Positions 34,042 to 43,258 of a DNA stretch of 64,000 nucleotides are shown here, one piece after another. Origin of the DNA: Pseudomonas sp. HS6 (GTDB lineage: Bacteria; Pseudomonadota; Gammaproteobacteria; Pseudomonadales; Pseudomonadaceae); NCBI RefSeq assembly GCF_023375815.1, contig NZ_CP067412.1, forward strand, positions 5,580,001 to 5,644,000, read 5' to 3'. Positions within the stretch are counted from its first letter, which is position 1. Each line of letters opens with the position of its first letter. Below the pieces are notes generated by a model. The model was given only the letters and a program-made list of their open reading frames with translations, was not told the origin of the DNA and ran no database searches. The translations under genes were made by a program, and so were the position numbers.

Positions 34042-34175
34042 GTCGATCAGGACTCCAGGGAACGGTCGTGGTTGTTCAACGCGCCGAACAGGTTTGGACG
34101 ACGGACGATGGCGACTTTATAAACGATAAATATCGACTTTAAAAGCTAAAAACAAATACAGCGTTTTGTTTTTAT

Positions 34176-34207
34176 CGATTAATGCCGATAGAAATCGGCA
34201 TTAATCG
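34176..34207 (-). terminator. Terminator of the aminotransferase fusion gene
   Basis: Perfect 14-bp stem CGATTAATGCCGAT/ATCGGCATTAATCG with an AGAA loop, followed on the minus strand by AAAACAAAA. It is a strong dyad, though the T-run is poor. Confidence 0.55.
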
Positions 34208-34220
34208 GCCTGTCACAGGC

Positions 34221-37133
34221 TCAGAGGCCTTCTTCCAGCACCTTCGACAGCATGTCGACAAAGAAATCCACGCTCTGGCGCGAGGTGACCATCGGCGGTT
34301 TGATCTTGAGGATATTCAGGTCATCGCCGGTTGGCTGCATGAAAATCCCCAACTCTCGCAGGCGATCACACAGCAACGTGGTTTCTTCGGTCGCCGGCTC
34401 CAGGGTCTGCCGATTGCGGATCAGTTCGACCCCCAGATAGAACCCCGAACCATGCACCGCACCGACCAGCGGATGTTTATCGATCAACGCCTCTAGCCGC
34501 TGCTTGAAGTGCCCGCCAACCACCTGGGCGTTTTCCCAGAGTTTTTCTTCTTCCATCACATCGAGCACCGCCATACCGATCTGGCAACTCACGGGACTGC
34601 CGCCGGCTGACGAGAAGAAATAACCTTCGGCTTCCAGCGCTTCGGCGATTTCCCGACGGGTGATCACGGCGCCCAACGGCTGGCCGTTGCCCATGCCTTT
34701 GGCCATGGTGATGATGTCCGGCACCACGCCTTGCTCTTCGAAACCCCAGAAGAAGTGGCCCATACGCCCGTAACCGACCTGCACCTCATCGGCGATGCAC
34801 ACGCCGCCCCGGGCGCGCACCCGTTCATAGACTTTTTTCAGGTAGCCCGGCGGCAATGAGATCCCGCCTGCATTGCCGTAGACCGGCTCGCAGATGAATC
34901 CGGCCAGTTGGCGTTTCTGCTCGTCGATTTTGGCCAGGTTGTGTTCGACGCTGCGCACGTAATCGGGTGCCGAATCGAGGCCTCGGAACTCGCCACGGTA
35001 GATGTTCGGCGCAGTCACCGGATGCACCCAGTCCGGACGGCTGCTCAGGGCCTGCGGGTTGTCGGCGATCGAGGTCGATACCGCGTCGGCGCCGACCGTC
35101 CAGCCGTGATAGGCCTCCAGCACACTGATTATGTCGCGCCCGCCGCTGTAGGCCCAGGCCAGACGGATCGCCAGATCATTGGCCTCACTGCCGCTGTTGA
35201 CCAGGAACACCCGGTCCATGCCTTCCGGCGCCAGTTTCAGCAAGCGCTCGGAAAACTCGGCGACTGCCGCATAGTTGAACCGCGAGTTGGTATTGAGCAA
35301 CGACCACTGCCGGCTCGCGACCGCCGCCATGCGCGGGTGACCGTGCCCGAGCACCGCGACGTTGTTGAGCATGTCGAGGTAGGAGCGGCCCTGCATGTCG
35401 ATCAGGTGATTGCGCCAGCCGCGTTCGATGCGCGGTGGATCGACGTAATAATGTTTTTGAGTGCGGGCGAAACTGGCGTCACGGCGGGCCAGCAGGGTTT
35501 GCGCATCCAGCTCCGGCTCGGCGTCACAAGCCAGGCCCAGCAGCGCCGCTGGCGATGGGGACAGCGCCTGCCACGCCAACGCGCGTGACGGGGTACAGAA
35601 CAGCGGGGCTTCAAGGAGCGCATCGCGAACCAGTTGCACGATCAACGGACCTTCAACCGAACCCAACACCTGGCCTTTGACCAGCGCCGCGCCGCTGTGC
35701 AGCGACGGCGTCACGCCCCACAGGCGCACGCTCAGTTGCGGGCCGTCGAGTCGCAGTGCACCGTCAGCCGACAAATGCAGCACTCCGGCAAACGGCGCTT
35801 CCACCGTCGTGCCTTGGGGTACGCGCAATTCAACGTGCAGCGGGAATGTTTCTGGCTCATCGGCGCTGTCAGGCCGGGTGCGCGACAACCGGTATTGTCC
35901 GTAGCGACTGGCGGCCAGACCATGAATAGCGGCGGCCTCGTTCAACAGGCGTTGATCGATGCCCGGCTGCTCCCAGTTGCCCGCCTCGAAGTGCGCGCTC
36001 AACACACCCAAATCAATCAGCGCAAACTCGCGTCCGACCAGATCCGGCAACAACGGCGCGAAGCCTTCGCTGTCGATGGCTGGCAACGTCTGCCCGACCG
36101 CCGAGAGGATCGCCGCCTCCATCAATGCCAGCGACACCGAGGTGGCGACTCGGAAGATTTCCCACTCATGGGTGAGGTTGTCGCGACTGTAAGTGTTGCC
36201 CGGATCAATGCTGACCTGTTGCTCGCCACTGAGCACCAGCACCGCCGCCCGCGCCACGATCAGCGGCCACAGCGCCTGCAATTCTTCGCGTTGCAGCGGA
36301 TTGACCGCGTGGTAGGCCTGCACCGCCGGCAGGATCACGAACGGATCGCCCCCGGCGTGATGCAGTAACGCCGCACAGGTGACCGACAGATCGGTGATGC
36401 GCCAGGTGCGCACCAGATCACCGAAATCGATGACGCCCTGCAACTGCCAGTGCCGCCGGGCATCGCGCTGCCAGACCACATTGTCGTCGGTGATGTCCAT
36501 GTGGATCGCCTGCACCGGCAGTTTTTCCAGCAACGGTTGCAGGCGGCGCCCGGCCTGTTCGGCGGCCTCGGCGATCAGTGCACGCTGGCGCTGATCCTCG
36601 ATCACTGGCAGCAGATGCTCGATCAACGCACTGGCGTGGCGCGCGTCCCATTGCAAGGTGCGTTCGAGTCCCGGATGGTCGAATCCGGCCAGGGCCTGAT
36701 CCATTTCGCCGCATAGCCGGCCGAACCCGGCGACGACTTCGTGACCAAGATGATCGAGCTCGGTCAGCGGCTGACCTTCGATGTAGTCGAGCAACCGCAC
36801 GTGCACCGCCTCACCGTCGATCTCCAACGACAACAGGTCTTGGCCGTCATTGGCCGGGATGACCCGGGGAACGTGGACATCGCAGTGTTCGGCCAGATAC
36901 TTCAGGCCCGCATGCTGAGCCTGCAACTCCACCAGCGAATAGTCGCCCCGACAGATCTTCAACACGAATCGTCCGCGCTCGCTGTCCACGCGATAGTTGA
37001 GGTCCTGCTGGCTGCCCAGTGCCTGCAACGTGCCGTTCAGCCCGTAATGCTGCGCCAGAACCTGCAACGCCTGCTCCGCAGTGACCTGTGGGCCTGGCAG
37101 ACTGGCGCGATGAATCAACGTGGCGAACGACAT
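34221..37133 (-). CDS. Kinase / M23-like / class III aminotransferase fusion protein
   Basis: 970 residues in three parts. Residues about 20-340 are an aminoglycoside-phosphotransferase/choline-kinase fold, with the catalytic loop HMDITDDNVVW and metal motif VIDFGD. Residues about 410-520 are a small beta-rich region like an M23/biotinyl-lipoyl hybrid (VPQGTTVEAPFAGVLHLSADGAL). Residues about 545-970 are a class III PLP aminotransferase, with NSGSEANDLAIRLA, DEVQVGYGRMGH and Schiff-base Lys in MAKGMGNGQPLG. Together they resemble the ethanolamine-phosphate phospho-lyase class (kinase makes the phospho-amine, PLP domain eliminates phosphate). Substrate assignment is inference. It lies upstream of aguA on the same strand. 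Confidence 0.9.
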   Translation of the reverse strand: MSFATLIHRASLPGPQVTAEQALQVLAQHYGLNGTLQALGSQQDLNYRVDSERGRFVLKICRGDYSLVELQAQHAGLKYLAEHCDVHVPRVIPANDGQDLLSLEIDGEAVHVRLLDYIEGQPLTELDHLGHEVVAGFGRLCGEMDQALAGFDHPGLERTLQWDARHASALIEHLLPVIEDQRQRALIAEAAEQAGRRLQPLLEKLPVQAIHMDITDDNVVWQRDARRHWQLQGVIDFGDLVRTWRITDLSVTCAALLHHAGGDPFVILPAVQAYHAVNPLQREELQALWPLIVARAAVLVLSGEQQVSIDPGNTYSRDNLTHEWEIFRVATSVSLALMEAAILSAVGQTLPAIDSEGFAPLLPDLVGREFALIDLGVLSAHFEAGNWEQPGIDQRLLNEAAAIHGLAASRYGQYRLSRTRPDSADEPETFPLHVELRVPQGTTVEAPFAGVLHLSADGALRLDGPQLSVRLWGVTPSLHSGAALVKGQVLGSVEGPLIVQLVRDALLEAPLFCTPSRALAWQALSPSPAALLGLACDAEPELDAQTLLARRDASFARTQKHYYVDPPRIERGWRNHLIDMQGRSYLDMLNNVAVLGHGHPRMAAVASRQWSLLNTNSRFNYAAVAEFSERLLKLAPEGMDRVFLVNSGSEANDLAIRLAWAYSGGRDIISVLEAYHGWTVGADAVSTSIADNPQALSSRPDWVHPVTAPNIYRGEFRGLDSAPDYVRSVEHNLAKIDEQKRQLAGFICEPVYGNAGGISLPPGYLKKVYERVRARGGVCIADEVQVGYGRMGHFFWGFEEQGVVPDIITMAKGMGNGQPLGAVITRREIAEALEAEGYFFSSAGGSPVSCQIGMAVLDVMEEEKLWENAQVVGGHFKQRLEALIDKHPLVGAVHGSGFYLGVELIRNRQTLEPATEETTLLCDRLRELGIFMQPTGDDLNILKIKPPMVTSRQSVDFFVDMLSKVLEEGL

Positions 37134-37443
37134 GGAACGACCCCTGAAATTTTATTAGGCGTTTATATCGCCATTGCTGCAGACGATAAGCAACCCCCTG
37201 GACCGGTTGCAGATTGGGTAATGACTGCCGATACACACAGCTACCATTCAAGGCGACATTTCCCACAAGATTTTCAGATTGCGTTCCACTCCCCTCCACC
37301 TCACCCTGACAGGCCCGGATTGATGTAGTGGTCTACCCGATGGCCGGCAGTCGGCCAATAGACTATAAAAAACAACAGAACTCGCGCGCCTCGGCACTTT
37401 GCGCAAAAATATCGGTCATTCCACCTTTAACTGGAATTTTTTC
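37134..37443. other. Divergent intergenic region
   Basis: 310 bp with no supported gene. It must hold promoters for rmlC (plus) and the fusion gene (minus). No operator recognised. Confidence 0.4.
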
Positions 37444-37989
37444 ATGAATGTAATTACCACCGATCTGCCCGGTGTTCTGATCATCGAACCCAAGGTGTTT
37501 GGTGACGAGCGCGGTTTCTTTTACGAAAGTTTCAATGCCAAGGCTTTTGAGGACGCAACCGGTATCAGCCCGCACTTCGTCCAGGACAACCATTCCCGAT
37601 CACAAAAAGGCGTGCTGCGGGGCCTCCATTACCAGGTGCAACACACCCAAGGCAAACTGGTACGCGTCACCGCCGGTGAAGTTCTCGACGTGGCGGTGGA
37701 TATTCGCCGCAGCTCGCCGAATTTCGGCAAATGGGTGGCTGTGCGCCTGTCCGCCGACAATTGCCGCCAACTGTGGATTCCGGAAGGTTTCGCCCATGGT
37801 TTCGTGGTGCTGAGCGACTACGCCGAGTTCCTCTATAAAACCACGGACTACTACACCCCGGCGGCCGAACGCAGCATTCGCTGGAACGATCCGGATCTCG
37901 GCATTGACTGGCAATTGGCTGAAGCGCCGACGCTGTCTGCCAAGGATCAAACCGCAGCCTTTTTCAAGGACGCCGAAGTCTTTTCCTGA
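37444..37989 (+). CDS. rmlC: dTDP-4-dehydrorhamnose 3,5-epimerase
   Basis: 181 residues. RmlC makes dTDP-4-dehydro-L-rhamnose for LPS or exopolysaccharide. The cupin signature FFYESFNAKAFEDATG, the active-site block NHSRSQKGVLRGLHYQ (His and Arg), the KLVRVTAGEVLDVAVD strand and the RQLWIPEGFAHGF segment are all present. The companion genes rmlBDA are not adjacent in this window. In other Pseudomonas genomes rmlC precedes dctB, the same order as here. Confidence 0.96.
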   Translation: MNVITTDLPGVLIIEPKVFGDERGFFYESFNAKAFEDATGISPHFVQDNHSRSQKGVLRGLHYQVQHTQGKLVRVTAGEVLDVAVDIRRSSPNFGKWVAVRLSADNCRQLWIPEGFAHGFVVLSDYAEFLYKTTDYYTPAAERSIRWNDPDLGIDWQLAEAPTLSAKDQTAAFFKDAEVFS

Positions 37990-38093
37990 AACCTTGTGTG
38001 AAATTTCCACGCACGCGTATCCGAAAAAAGCGGATACGCAGATCAGGCCTGGCCCGGGCATAATGCGCCTGTTCCCCCAGGCGCTTGAGGCTC

Positions 38094-39902
38094 ATGACTC
38101 CACCCCTTCCCCGCAGACCTCGCTGGCGCAGCCTCGCCCTGTTGGCCCTATGCCTGGCACCGCTGCTGTGGCCGCTGGAACATCTGGCCGAGCGTTATTA
38201 CCGCAGCGAGCTGACCGGCCAGAACCGTCAAACCCTCGATCTCTACGTGGCCAACCTGCTGGGCACCCTGCATCGCTACGAAGTGCTGCCACAGATCCTC
38301 GGCGACCTGCCGGCCCTGCGAGCGGTCGTCGGCGCACCGGACGATGGTGTCACCCAAGGTAATGCCAACCGCCTGCTGAAGAACATCGCCGCTCAGACTG
38401 GCGCCGAAGTCATGTACCTGATGGACACCACCGGCCGGACACTGGCAGCGTCGAACTGGGACAAGCACGACAGCTTCGTCGGACGCAATTTCTCGTTCCG
38501 GCCCTACTTCAGCGAAGCGATGGCCGGACGCCTGGGCCGCTTCTTCGGCCTTGGCACCACCTCCGCCAAACGCGGCTACTTCTTCGCCGCAGCTGTACGC
38601 AATGGCGAGAAAATCATCGGTGTGCTGGTGATCAAGGTCGACCTCGACCACACCGAAAGCCTGTGGGGCAAAACCCCGGAACAATTGCTGGTGACCGATC
38701 ACAACGGCGTGGTCATTCTCACCTCGCGCCCGGAGTGGCGCTTCAGATCGACCCGTCCATTGAGTAACGACGAACGTTCGGCAATCACCGCGATCCAGCC
38801 GTACCCGACTCGCGAACCGCGTCCATTGAACCTCAGCCCGACCGCCTGGCTGACTCAGACCCGGGACATCGAGGAAACCGGCTGGAGCGTCAGCATTCTG
38901 GCCCCACGCACCCTGATCGACCGCCCAGTGCGCACCGTGGTGGCCGTCGGCGGCGCCACGTTGCTGGTGGTGATGCTGTTGCTCGGGCTGATGATGCAGC
39001 GCCGCCGCCATTATCTGGAACGGATCGCTTTCGAAGCCAAGGCGCGGCGGGAACTCGAAGGCCGGGTCGCCGAACGGACCAGCGATCTGGAAGGACTCAA
39101 CCGACGTCTGAAACAGGAAGTGCTGGAACGCGAACAGGCCCAGCAGGAACTGGTGCGGGCCCAGGACGATCTGGTGCAGGCCGGCAAACTGTCAGCGCTC
39201 GGGACGATGTCGGCGAGCATCAGCCACGAATTAAACCAGCCACTGGCGGCGATCCGCAGCTACGCGGAAAACGCCGAGGTACTGCTCGATCATCAGCGCA
39301 CCGACGACGCTCGCGGCAATCTCAAGTTGATCAGCGAGCTGACCGGGCGCATGGCGTCGATCATCGCTCACCTGCGCGCTTTCGCCCGCCGCGATCGCCA
39401 CGCCCCGGAAAGCGTGGCCCTGCAACCGGCACTGGACGATGCATTGGCGCTGCTGGCCAAACGTCGCCGGAGTATGGACGTCGAGCTGATCCGCGACCTG
39501 CCCGCCGCAACCTTGTGGGTCGAGGCCGGGGAAACCCGACTGCGTCAGGTCCTCGGCAATCTGCTGGCCAACGCCCTCGACGCCCTGACCGAGAAAGGCC
39601 CGCCGCGTAAATTGTGGCTGAGTGCCGAATCCACCGGCGAGGGCGTCAATCTGTACATTCGCGACAACGGCCCGGGTTTCTGCATGGAAGCACTGGGCCG
39701 CGCCAGCGAACCGTTTTACACCACCAAGACCCGCACTCAGGGCCTTGGTCTGGGGTTGGCCATTTGCGAAACCCTGATGCGCGCCTTCGGCGGTGAACTG
39801 TCGTTCGCCAACCACAAGCAAGGTGGCGCCTTGATCACCCTGCGGCTGCGCGCCGGCGCGCCTGGGGTCAGCCTGCAACCGTCCGAGGATCGAAGTGCAT
39901 GA
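38094..39902 (+). CDS. dctB: C4-dicarboxylate sensor histidine kinase DctB
   Basis: 602 residues, start ATG at 38094. The N-terminus is TM-extracytoplasmic dCache sensor (TTGRTLAASNWDKHDSFVGRNFSFRPYF, YFFAAAVRNGEKIIGVLVIKVDL)-TM (VVAVGGATLLVVMLLLGLMM). A coiled linker (RRELEGRVAERTSDLEGLNRRL) leads to HisKA with the phospho-His in SHELNQPLAAIRSYAENAEV, and the HATPase has NLLANALDAL, DNGPGF and GLGLGLAICETL. Domain layout and coupling to a sigma54 response regulator match DctB of Rhizobium and Pseudomonas. The kinase and regulator overlap by ATGA. Confidence 0.93.
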   Translation: MTPPLPRRPRWRSLALLALCLAPLLWPLEHLAERYYRSELTGQNRQTLDLYVANLLGTLHRYEVLPQILGDLPALRAVVGAPDDGVTQGNANRLLKNIAAQTGAEVMYLMDTTGRTLAASNWDKHDSFVGRNFSFRPYFSEAMAGRLGRFFGLGTTSAKRGYFFAAAVRNGEKIIGVLVIKVDLDHTESLWGKTPEQLLVTDHNGVVILTSRPEWRFRSTRPLSNDERSAITAIQPYPTREPRPLNLSPTAWLTQTRDIEETGWSVSILAPRTLIDRPVRTVVAVGGATLLVVMLLLGLMMQRRRHYLERIAFEAKARRELEGRVAERTSDLEGLNRRLKQEVLEREQAQQELVRAQDDLVQAGKLSALGTMSASISHELNQPLAAIRSYAENAEVLLDHQRTDDARGNLKLISELTGRMASIIAHLRAFARRDRHAPESVALQPALDDALALLAKRRRSMDVELIRDLPAATLWVEAGETRLRQVLGNLLANALDALTEKGPPRKLWLSAESTGEGVNLYIRDNGPGFCMEALGRASEPFYTTKTRTQGLGLGLAICETLMRAFGGELSFANHKQGGALITLRLRAGAPGVSLQPSEDRSA

Positions 39903-41281
39903 CCATCGACAACCGCATTCAGGTGGTGCTGATCGACGACGATCCGCACCTGCGTCAGGCCCTGGGCCAGACGCTGGATCTGGCCGGCCTGAAAATCCTT
40001 CCGCTGTCCGAAGCCAAGGGTCTGGCCGCTCAACTGGAGCGTGACTGGCCCGGCGTGGTGGTCAGCGACATCCGCATGCCCGGCATGGACGGTCTTGAGT
40101 TATTGAGCGAACTGCACGCTCAGGACCCGGAGCTGCCCGTGCTGCTGATCACCGGCCACGGCGACGTACCGCTGGCCGTGCAGGCCATGCGCGCCGGTGC
40201 CTACGACTTCCTCGAAAAACCGTTCGCCAGCGACGCCCTGCTCGACAGCGTGCGCCGCGCATTGGCCCTGCGGCGTCTGGTGCTGGACAACCGCAGCCTG
40301 CGCATGGCCCTGAGCGACCGCAACGAACTGAGCGCGCGGCTGGTCGGCCAGTCAGCCCCGATGGCGCGCCTGCGCGAGCAGATCGGCGCACTGGCCGCAA
40401 CCAAAGCTGACGTCTTGATCCTCGGCGAAACCGGTGCCGGCAAAGAAGTGGTGGCTCGCGCGCTGCACGACCTGTCGAGCCGGCGCAACGGCCCGTTCGT
40501 GGCGATTAACGCCGGGGCGCTGGCCGAGTCGGTGGTGGAAAGCGAACTGTTCGGCCACGAGCCCGGCGCGTTCACCGGTGCGCAAAAGCGTCGGATCGGC
40601 AAGTTCGAATTCGCCAATGGCGGCACGCTGTTCCTCGATGAAATCGAGAGCATGAGCATGGACGTGCAGGTCAAATTACTGCGCATGCTGCAGGAGCGAG
40701 TGGTCGAACGGTTGGGCGGCAATCAATTGATCCCGCTGGACATCCGCGTCATCGCCGCGACCAAGGAGGACCTGCGTCAGGCCGCTGATCAAGGCCGCTT
40801 CCGGGCGGACTTGTATTACCGCCTCAACGTGGCGCCACTGCGAATTCCACCGCTGCGTGAACGGGGCGAGGACGTGTTGGTACTGTTCCAGCATTATGCT
40901 GACGAAGCCAGCGCACGCCATGGTTTGCCGCCCCATGAACTGCAACCGGCGCAAAGAGCATTGCTGCTCCGTCACTCATGGCCAGGCAATGTGCGGGAAC
41001 TGCAGAACGCGGCGGAGCGTTTCGCCCTTGGCCTGGAGCTGGCACTGGACAACACTCAGCCTGACGGCAGCAGCGCGGCCATCAAGGTCACCAGCGGTGG
41101 CCTCAGTGAACAGGTGGAGAATTTCGAGAAGTCATTGATCGCCGCCGAACTGGCCCGTTCACACAGCTCGGTGCGCAGTCTCGCCGAAGCCCTGGGCATT
41201 CCGCGCAAGACCCTGCACGACAAACTGCGCAAGCACGGTCTGAACTTCGCCGACAGCAGCCATGGAGACGAATCCGAATGA
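39899..41281 (+). CDS. dctD: Sigma54-dependent response regulator DctD
   Basis: 460 residues in three domains. The receiver has VVLIDDDPHLR and phospho-Asp in VVVSDIRMPGMDG. The AAA+ sigma54-interaction domain has Walker A LGETGAGKE, the GAFTGA loop (HEPGAFTGA), Walker B GGTLFLDEI and ADLYYRLNVAPLRIPPLRER. The Fis-type helix-turn-helix has SLAEALGIPRKTLHDKLRKHG. It would activate an enhancer-dependent sigma54 promoter, classically dctPQM. No such transporter follows here; the next gene is a thioesterase that overlaps by 4 nt. Confidence 0.94.
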   Translation: MTIDNRIQVVLIDDDPHLRQALGQTLDLAGLKILPLSEAKGLAAQLERDWPGVVVSDIRMPGMDGLELLSELHAQDPELPVLLITGHGDVPLAVQAMRAGAYDFLEKPFASDALLDSVRRALALRRLVLDNRSLRMALSDRNELSARLVGQSAPMARLREQIGALAATKADVLILGETGAGKEVVARALHDLSSRRNGPFVAINAGALAESVVESELFGHEPGAFTGAQKRRIGKFEFANGGTLFLDEIESMSMDVQVKLLRMLQERVVERLGGNQLIPLDIRVIAATKEDLRQAADQGRFRADLYYRLNVAPLRIPPLRERGEDVLVLFQHYADEASARHGLPPHELQPAQRALLLRHSWPGNVRELQNAAERFALGLELALDNTQPDGSSAAIKVTSGGLSEQVENFEKSLIAAELARSHSSVRSLAEALGIPRKTLHDKLRKHGLNFADSSHGDESE

Positions 41282-41733
41282 ATCGCGACAGCCGCTATCT
41301 GGAATCCATCCTCCATCACGACATTCCGCTGACCCGGGACATGGGCCTCAAAGTGCTCGACTGGCAGGAACAGCAACTACGCCTGCATTTGCCGCTGGAA
41401 GCCAACGTCAATCACAAGAGCACCATGTTCGGCGGCAGCCTGTATTGCGGCGCGGTGCTGGCCGGTTGGGGCTGGCTGCACTTGCGTTTGAAAGAAGAAG
41501 GCATCACCGACGGGCACATCGTGATTCAGGAAGGACAGATCAGTTATCCGCTGCCGGTAACCGGTGATGCCAACGCCATCTGCGCGGCGCCGAACGCGGC
41601 CGTGTGGAAGAGGTTTCTGACGATGTATCAGCGCTACGGGCGGGCGCGATTGACGCTGCATACGCGAGTCGTCAATGCGGGGAGCGATGAGGATGCGGTG
41701 ACGTTCAGCGGGCAGTACGTCCTGCACCGCTGA
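41278..41733 (+). CDS. YiiD-C-like thioesterase domain protein
   Basis: 151 residues with a hot-dog fold. MFGGSLYCGAVLAGWGWLHLRL and the preceding NVNHKST (His/Thr at the usual active-site position) match the putative thioesterase domain found at the C-terminus of YiiD and as a stand-alone protein in Pseudomonas. The substrate is unknown. The ATGA overlap with dctD suggests co-transcription. Confidence 0.85.
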   Translation: MNRDSRYLESILHHDIPLTRDMGLKVLDWQEQQLRLHLPLEANVNHKSTMFGGSLYCGAVLAGWGWLHLRLKEEGITDGHIVIQEGQISYPLPVTGDANAICAAPNAAVWKRFLTMYQRYGRARLTLHTRVVNAGSDEDAVTFSGQYVLHR

Positions 41734-41764
41734 AGATTGAGCAATCCCAGGTGTGGGAACGCGA

Positions 41765-42607
41765 TTACGAACGAGCCAGTTCCAGCAGCTTCGCCCGCCA
41801 CGCGGCTTTGGCCGGCAACGCCAGGAAGAATCCGTTCAACAACGATTCCCGTGGCGGATAGCAGAACGCTTCACCGCTCAAATCCAGCACCTCACCGCCC
41901 GCGCCTTCCAGAACGCCTTGGGCTGCCGCCGTATCCCACTGGGAAGTCGGCGCCAGTCGCGGGTAGCAGTCCGCCGCGCCTTCGGCCACCAGACAGAACT
42001 TCAGCGAACTGCCGATATTGGCCAGTTGCAACTCGCCCAGGCTCGCACTCAGTCCGGCAAGCAAGCGCTCCTGCTCCGGGCTTGAATGGCGACGACTGGC
42101 GACCACGGTGAACGCCTCGCCAGGCCCTGGCACATCACGTACCTGAATTTCCACCGGCGTGCCGCCCGTGTCGCCACGCCAGGCGCCGAGCCCGGCACCG
42201 CCGACGTAGTAACGCCCATTGGTCGGCATCGACACCACGCCAAAAACCACCCGGCCGTTTTCGATCAGAGCGATATTGACCGTAAACTCTTCGCTGCCGT
42301 TGATGAACTCCTTGGTGCCATCGAGCGGATCCACCAGCCACCAGCGCTGCCAGCCGGCGCGCACACTTTGCGGGATGTCGGCATCTTCTTCGGACAACAC
42401 CGGAATACTCGGATCCAGCGCGGTCAGGCCGGCGACGATCACATGGTGCGCGGCAATATCCGCAGCGGTGACCGGCGAATCATCGGACTTGGCGGTGACC
42501 GCCACATCGGCGCGCCAGAACGGCAGAATCGCCTCGCCGGCACGCAACGCCAGTTCAACCACCGGCGCCATCAACGGATGGGGAAAACTCATAGACATCT
42601 CACTCAT
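41765..42607 (-). CDS. cysQ: 3'(2'),5'-bisphosphate nucleotidase CysQ
   Basis: 280 residues. CysQ removes the 3'-phosphate from PAP/PAPS in sulfate assimilation. The metal-binding signatures are SEEDADIP (Glu-Glu), WWLVDPLDGTKEFINGSEEFTVNIALIE (DPLDGT) and SQWDTAAAQGVLEGAGGEVLD. It belongs to the inositol monophosphatase superfamily. Its N-terminus has three candidate ATGs; the first overlaps the nudE stop by 4 nt (42604-42607). Confidence 0.95.
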   Translation of the reverse strand: MSEMSMSFPHPLMAPVVELALRAGEAILPFWRADVAVTAKSDDSPVTAADIAAHHVIVAGLTALDPSIPVLSEEDADIPQSVRAGWQRWWLVDPLDGTKEFINGSEEFTVNIALIENGRVVFGVVSMPTNGRYYVGGAGLGAWRGDTGGTPVEIQVRDVPGPGEAFTVVASRRHSSPEQERLLAGLSASLGELQLANIGSSLKFCLVAEGAADCYPRLAPTSQWDTAAAQGVLEGAGGEVLDLSGEAFCYPPRESLLNGFFLALPAKAAWRAKLLELARS

Positions 42608-43170
42608 GACTGGAAAAAGCCGCGCTGGGTCAACAGGTCGCGGGCCAGGTACAACGCCGCCAAGGCACGACCTTCGGAAAATTGCGGATTTTGCGCCAAT
42701 GAAGAGAGATCCCGCAGGTTGACCTTGTCCACCCGCATCGGCTCCGGCTCGTCGCCTTCCAGTCGCTCTTCATACAGATCGCTGGCAAGCACCACCTGGA
42801 TTTTCTGGCTCATGTAGCCGGGGGACAACGACAGCTCGGTCAGGTGTTCCAGTTGCCGCGCGCCGTAACCTGCCTCTTCCTTGAGCTCACGCTCGGCCGC
42901 CGCCAGCACATCCTCGCCCGGTTCGATCAAACCCTTGGGCAAGGACAGTTCATATTCGTCGGTACCGCCGCAGTATTCCTCCACCAGCACCGCATGTTCG
43001 GCATCGAGCATGGCCACAATCATCACCGCGCCGTAACCGGCGCCCTTGCCCACCAGCCGCTCGTAGGTGCGTTCCACGCCGTTGGAAAAGCGCAGTTTCA
43101 GCTCTTCCACGCAGAACAGACGACTGGTGGCGACGATTTCGCGGGCAAGTACGGTTGGTTTCTGGCGCAT
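42604..43170 (-). CDS. nudE: ADP compounds hydrolase NudE
   Basis: 188 residues. Nudix box GLIEPGEDVLAAAERELKEEAG with the REx2EE core, preceded by VEEYCGGTDEYELSLPK, a NudE-family feature. It hydrolyses ADP-ribose, NADH, Ap3A-type compounds. With cysQ and the divergent yrfG it forms a conserved nucleotide-housekeeping group. Confidence 0.94.
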   Translation of the reverse strand: MRQKPTVLAREIVATSRLFCVEELKLRFSNGVERTYERLVGKGAGYGAVMIVAMLDAEHAVLVEEYCGGTDEYELSLPKGLIEPGEDVLAAAERELKEEAGYGARQLEHLTELSLSPGYMSQKIQVVLASDLYEERLEGDEPEPMRVDKVNLRDLSSLAQNPQFSEGRALAALYLARDLLTQRGFFQS

Positions 43171-43258
43171 GCAAAGCTCCTTGGCGTGAACGCGCTACTA
43201 TAACGCGGCTTTTCCGATTGTTTGCGTCGGATATCTTTCTACCGTTCGAGACGTTGCC

